NCBI GenBank assembly: GCA_963516475.1
Contig: CAUQBR010000001.1
Location: forward strand, 186,001 to 250,000
DNA from: JABCPE02 sp963516475
GTDB taxonomy: Bacteria > Bacteroidota > Bacteroidia > Flavobacteriales > Weeksellaceae
DNA: 64,000 bases
Direction of reading: 5' to 3'
Below the pieces are notes generated by a model. That model was not told the origin of the DNA, ran no database searches, and saw only the letters and a list, made by a program, of their open reading frames with translations. Within the stretch, counting starts at the first letter, position 1, and each line of letters opens with the position of its first letter. The position numbers and the translations under genes are program-made. Below are positions 60,541 through 64,000 of the stretch, in pieces.

Positions 60541-60603
60541 CAAACGAATGTCTACTCGTTTAAAACGAATAAGCATTCGTTTTAAATGTATAAGCATAAA
60601 AAT
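60541..60603 (+). repeat. Three tandem 21-bp repeats before the response regulator gene
   Basis: Unit 1 (60541-60561) and unit 2 (60562-60582) match at 15 of 21 positions and share AAACGAAT and TCGTTT; unit 3 (60583-60603) keeps AAATGTATAAGCAT, matching unit 2 at 12 of its first 15. Units 1 and 2 are each near-palindromic, and a 12-bp perfect inverted repeat with a 4-nt loop spans 60559-60586. The phase equals that of LytTR binding sites. Confidence 0.65.
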
Positions 60604-60623
60604 TATCTTAAAAAAACAAAAAC

Positions 60624-61361
60624 ATGAAAGTCATCATTATAGAAGATGAAAGACCAGCGGCGAGACAGCTCCAGAGAATGCTTTCGCAGTTTTCTGATTT
60701 AGAAATAGTGGTGGTCATTCACTCGGTGGAGGAAGGCGTAGAATGGTTCAAAACGCATGAGCATCCACAGCTTATTTTTTCTGACATTGTCCTTGGCGAT
60801 GGGCTTTCTTTTGATATTTTTGAGCAGGTTCCAACTCAAAGTTTCATCATTTACACCACAGCTTTTGACCAATATACGCTGCGGGCTTTTAAACTTAATT
60901 CTATTGATTACTTATTGAAACCCATTACTTTAGAAAATTTAACTAAAGCAATTGATAAATTTAAAAATTTCATTCCAAAGGAGCAGTTTTATAACAATCT
61001 GAATTTCAAGGAACTTATCCAAAAAGAAAAACCTTCTCTGAAACGAGTTTTGGTTAAAATCGGGTATAATTTAAAGATAATCCCTGTGGAAGAAATTTCC
61101 TGCTTCTACACCGAAAACAAGATGGTCTACGCTCAGACTTCTGAAAGGGCTTTCCCGACTGATTTTAATTTAGAAGAGCTGGAAAGCGTTTTGGATTCTT
61201 CATCGTTTTTCCGCGCAAATAGGCAGTTTATTATTAATATCAATTACATTAAAAACATCCACACTTCGCCACATTATAAAGTGGAACTCCGCTTCCAGCC
61301 AACAGAAGAAATCAGTATCAGCCGAGAGCGAGTGAAGGATTTTAAAAACTGGTTGAATTAA
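60624..61361 (+). CDS. LytTR-family response regulator
   Basis: 245 aa: receiver domain (1-120) with acidic pair Glu7-Asp8, phospho-acceptor Asp54 (IFSDIVLGD), Thr and Lys (IDYLLKPI), then a LytTR DNA-binding domain (about 138-245: VLVKIGYNLKIIPVEEIS, FFRANRQFIINI). It is the partner of the LytS-like kinase 97 bp upstream. The gap between them holds three 21-bp repeats of the right phase for LytTR binding and no -7 box, so both genes may share a promoter. The outer-membrane gene downstream is the nearest possible target. Confidence 0.93.
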   Translation: MKVIIIEDERPAARQLQRMLSQFSDLEIVVVIHSVEEGVEWFKTHEHPQLIFSDIVLGDGLSFDIFEQVPTQSFIIYTTAFDQYTLRAFKLNSIDYLLKPITLENLTKAIDKFKNFIPKEQFYNNLNFKELIQKEKPSLKRVLVKIGYNLKIIPVEEISCFYTENKMVYAQTSERAFPTDFNLEELESVLDSSSFFRANRQFIININYIKNIHTSPHYKVELRFQPTEEISISRERVKDFKNWLN

Positions 61362-61412
61362 ATTACATTAAATCTTATAAATCAAATTTTTACTATTTTA
61401 ATTTTTTATATG

Positions 61413-61420
61413 TATTTTTG
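61413..61420 (+). promoter_or_regulatory. Predicted -7 box of the outer-membrane receptor gene
   Basis: TATTTTTG matches TAnnTTTG, 55 bp before the ATG at 61476. No 21-bp-phased repeat is visible here. Confidence 0.5.
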
Positions 61421-61475
61421 AGAAAAAATAAATATCTATACCAGAAAACTCAAACTAATTAAAAAAATAAAACCT

Positions 61476-63556
61476 ATGAACAAGAGAACACTTCACGCCT
61501 TGGCTTTCCTTGCGTCTTTGCAAGGCTTTTGTCAAGAAAACACGGTAAAAGACAGCATTCCTAATGCCAAACAAATCCAAGAAGTCATCATAAAATCTCA
61601 GAAAAGAAAAGTATTTTCTGACCATGTTTCTTATTCTTTTGATGAAAAAGCAATAGAGTCTGCACGGTACGCAAAAGACTTGGTGGTGAGTGTTCCTCAG
61701 CTACAATTAGACCCTGTTTCTAATAATGTGAGCAGTATCCGCAGCGGGAAAATCCTCATCCTTATCAATGGGAGAGAATCCACCAATCTGCAGCTTCAAG
61801 CGATAAAACCCGAAGCCGTTGTCAGAATTGATTATTACGATATTCCGCCTACAAGATGGGCGAACAAGGCTGAGATGGTGGTTAATGTAATTACAAGAAA
61901 TCCAGAAAACGGCTACACAGGAGGAGCCAGCGTACAAAATGCCACTCTTACTGGATTTGTGAATGGTTCTGCGTATTTCACCTACACGAGAGGCAAAAAT
62001 ACTTTTGGGCTGGATTACAATCTGGGTTTCAGAGACTATGATAACCGAAACTATCACAGCACTTACGAATATCTTTTGAATGGTCAAAAATATCGTTCTG
62101 ATGAATTTCAAACGGATCATTTCGGATACACAATCCAAGAAATTTCTACAACATATTCAAATTCAAAGGAAAACAGCTATGCATTTCAAGCTAAATTAAA
62201 CTTGAATATGAACCATTATTTTTCGAGAGCAAATGGAGAAAGTGAATTTATCCAAGGAGTACTCACTACACAGCACTCGTTAATAAACTCTGATAATGAG
62301 AAGTATATTAACCCTGTTTTAGACCTTTACTTTAATAAAAATCTTGGTCAAAAGATGAAATTGTTCTAAATGCAGTTGGTTCTTTTTTCCGAACCCAAAA
62401 TTCCAAATTGGCTAAAGAATGGGTAAAAAATACTGGCGCCAGTGTTTTTGAAAACGATATGAACCTCAGCAACAGGCAATTTAACTCCGTCATAGAACTT
62501 GCTCATATTCATACATTTAAGATAGGTAAATTAAACTCTGGATATAGATTTAGCAATGAGAATATTTCTAATGACCTGACCAACCTTGCAGGACATTCTG
62601 AGTATCAGGTAAATTATTTCAAGCAATATTTCTACACCGAATTTTCTGGAAAAATAAAAAAACTGATGTATCGTCTGGGTGCTGGGATTACCAATATTAA
62701 CAACAAATCCCAATACGAAAGAACAAACGAATGGTCTTTCACTCCCAATCTGATTTTAGGGTATCAATTATCAAAAAACCAAGCTTTACAATTGATAAGC
62801 TCTTATAGGCCCAACACTCCTAGTGGCGAGCAGCTGAGCAGCAATATCGTACAACTTGTTCCCAACATAGTAAAGCAGGGAAATCCATACCTAAAACCAG
62901 AATACCTATGGAAAAACCAGCTGAAATACTCATTTAACAATAAGTATTTTGACTTTAATATCATTGCCCTCTATAACAATACCCAAAGTGCAATCACGGA
63001 GTATTACTCTTTCGACCACTCTGCCAACCGATATGTTCTAAACTACGAAAATGCAGACCAATACCCCAAAGGAGGTGCCCAGTTTGTGGGAGTTATCAAA
63101 CCATTTGGGAACAATTATCTAAGAATAACCACGCTGCTGGCTCCTATTTGGGAAAAAATTAAAATAAAAGATATAGAAATTAAGAATTCGTACCTGAGCA
63201 ACAGACTTACACTGGTTTCTCAGTACAAGAATTTCACGCTTCAATATCAGTTTAATGTTCCGGTTTTTGCGTTGGATGGTGCATTTTTATACACTAATGA
63301 AAATCAAAACCATCTGTTTTTACAATACAGAAAAAATGGCTGGACTTTCACATCGGGAATGTATTGGATGGGTGTTCCTTCTGAATACAAGTCAAAAAGT
63401 TATAGTAAAAGTTTAGTTGAATTTACAAATCATACTAAAATTCAGAACAATAAGAACATGCTCACTTTTGGAGTTGCTTATGATTTCTCCAAAGGAAAAA
63501 ACAATGAAATCGATAAAAAATTAGAAAACAGCGGAGGAAGCGCTGTTAATTTTTAA
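61476..63556 (+). pseudogene. TonB-type outer-membrane receptor, one-base frameshift
   Basis: Two frames form one protein of about 690 aa. Part one (61476-62369) has a signal peptide (LHALAFLASLQGFCQ), a TonB plug (QEVIIKSQKRKVFSDHVSYS, SGKILILINGRES, AEMVVNVITRNP) and the first barrel strands. It ends in LGQKMKLF; the downstream frame continues KDEIVLNAVGSFFRTQNSK and runs to 63556 as barrel strands. One more A in the run at 62350-62353 would restore GQKDEIVLNAV. The N-terminal carboxypeptidase-like domain of SusC-type receptors is absent. Loss of function, phase variation or a sequencing error cannot be told apart here. It follows the LytTR regulator gene. Confidence 0.8.
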
Positions 63557-63566
63557 ATCTCATCAA

Positions 63567-63600
63567 TAAAAAAAGACACCGAAAATGGTGTCTTTTTTAT
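63567..63600. terminator. Bidirectional terminator
   Basis: AAAAAAGACACC pairs with GGTGTCTTTTTT around GAAAAT, between the receptor gene and the convergent clpC-like gene. Confidence 0.88.
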
Positions 63601-63612
63601 TTTTGTTTTAAA

Positions 63613-64000
63613 CTATATTTTTGATTTTACTCTTCCTATGAGTGAATCTTTATTTTCATTCACTTCCAAAATCACCGTATCTCCTTCCTGCATTTCTTTG
63701 CTCACCAGCATTTCAGCAAGGATATCTTCTATATATTTTTGGATAGCTCTTTTCAGTGGTCTCGCTCCGAAATCTTTATCCCAGCCTTTCTCTACGATGA
63801 ATTCTTTGGCCTCATCTGTCAGCTCCACTTTATAGTTGAGTTTTTCTAAACGAGAATATAGTTTGCCAAGTTCCAAATCTATTATTCTGTGAATATCCTC
63901 TTTTTGTAAAGCATTAAAGAAAATAATATCATCTATTCTATTAAGAAACTCTGGTGCAAATGCTCTTTTCAGAGCGTTTTCTATCGTGCTTCTTGCTCTG
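63613..64000 (-). CDS. ClpC-type AAA+ ATPase, C-terminal part only
   Basis: Only the last 129 or so codons are inside the window; the frame stays open to the right edge. Seen: APEFLNRIDDIIFFNAL, then the C-terminal D2 small-domain motif GWDKDFGARPLKRAIQKYIED near the end. The spacing matches ClpC/ClpA-type unfoldases, and it is distinct from the clpB at 23 kb (which ends GYDPAFGARPL). ClpC would feed ClpP and could cooperate with the N-end-rule transferase Aat in this window. The gene ends 13 bp after the bidirectional terminator. Confidence 0.88.
   Translation of the reverse strand, partial: RARSTIENALKRAFAPEFLNRIDDIIFFNALQKEDIHRIIDLELGKLYSRLEKLNYKVELTDEAKEFIVEKGWDKDFGARPLKRAIQKYIEDILAEMLVSKEMQEGDTVILEVNENKDSLIGRVKSKI

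Overview
The window is chromosomal DNA from a low-GC member of Bacteroidota, most likely class Flavobacteriia and probably the Chryseobacterium/Riemerella/Elizabethkingia lineage (Weeksellaceae). The support is: Bacteroidota-type promoters (TAnnTTTG -7 boxes) before many genes; lineage-typical families such as the IPExxxVDY protein, DUF3127, a LytS-like kinase with a 2TM domain and TonB-type outer-membrane proteins; a DAP-type MurE; and the block acpP-fabF-rnc-IPExxxVDY-pyk. The genus is an inference and was not checked against a database.

Layout. 1-10.8 kb (minus): the division and cell-wall (dcw) cluster read from rsmH through ftsL, ftsI, murE, mraY, murD and ftsW to a partial murG, with two small non-canonical genes inserted and no mraZ. 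11-13 kb (plus): alpha/beta hydrolase, the GTPase YihA/EngB and two tiny membrane proteins. 13-15.1 kb (minus): tRNA methyltransferase, glycosyltransferase and endonuclease III. 15.2-20 kb: nickel regulator NikR with a palindrome at its promoter, a secreted Spy-like protein, then a dipeptidyl peptidase IV gene coupled to a peptide transporter gene. 20-29.3 kb (minus): gpsA operon, clpB, uvrC, an SGNH-like protein and a CPBP membrane protease. 29.4-32 kb (plus): pncB, then an ECF sigma factor with a membrane partner. 32-36.6 kb (minus): AGCS symporter, a metal/siderophore-type binding lipoprotein with a methyltransferase, and a solitary tsf.

36.6-48.4 kb mixes accA, gltX, ftsE, mtaB, a SIMPL protein, an outer-membrane barrel, a HerA-like ATPase, a pentapeptide-repeat protein, a DnaQ-type exonuclease with a decayed GIY-YIG domain, aat and a DUF3127 gene. 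48.6-48.8 kb holds a three-tRNA operon (Leu, Gly, Leu). 49-57 kb (minus) holds bacilliredoxin, pyk, rnc, fabF, acpP, an MFS transporter, a DUF5071 protein and a GH3 protein. 57-63.6 kb (plus) holds a prolyl oligopeptidase and then a LytS/LytTR two-component pair followed by a TonB-type outer-membrane receptor broken by a one-base frameshift. The right edge cuts a clpC-type gene.

Most of the window is core genome. I see no insertion sequence, prophage, CRISPR array, rRNA or recognisable defence system, and no gene-free stretch over 300 bases. The strongest unexplained signals are regulatory: 21-bp-phased direct repeats on both sides of the LytS kinase gene, the perfect palindrome at the nikR start site, several long perfect inverted repeats between genes (near clpB, the AGCS gene and ftsE), and interlocked divergent promoters at tsf. 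Protein-level oddities are an endonuclease III without any cysteine, the kinase-2TM fusion, and the exonuclease with a decayed nuclease domain.
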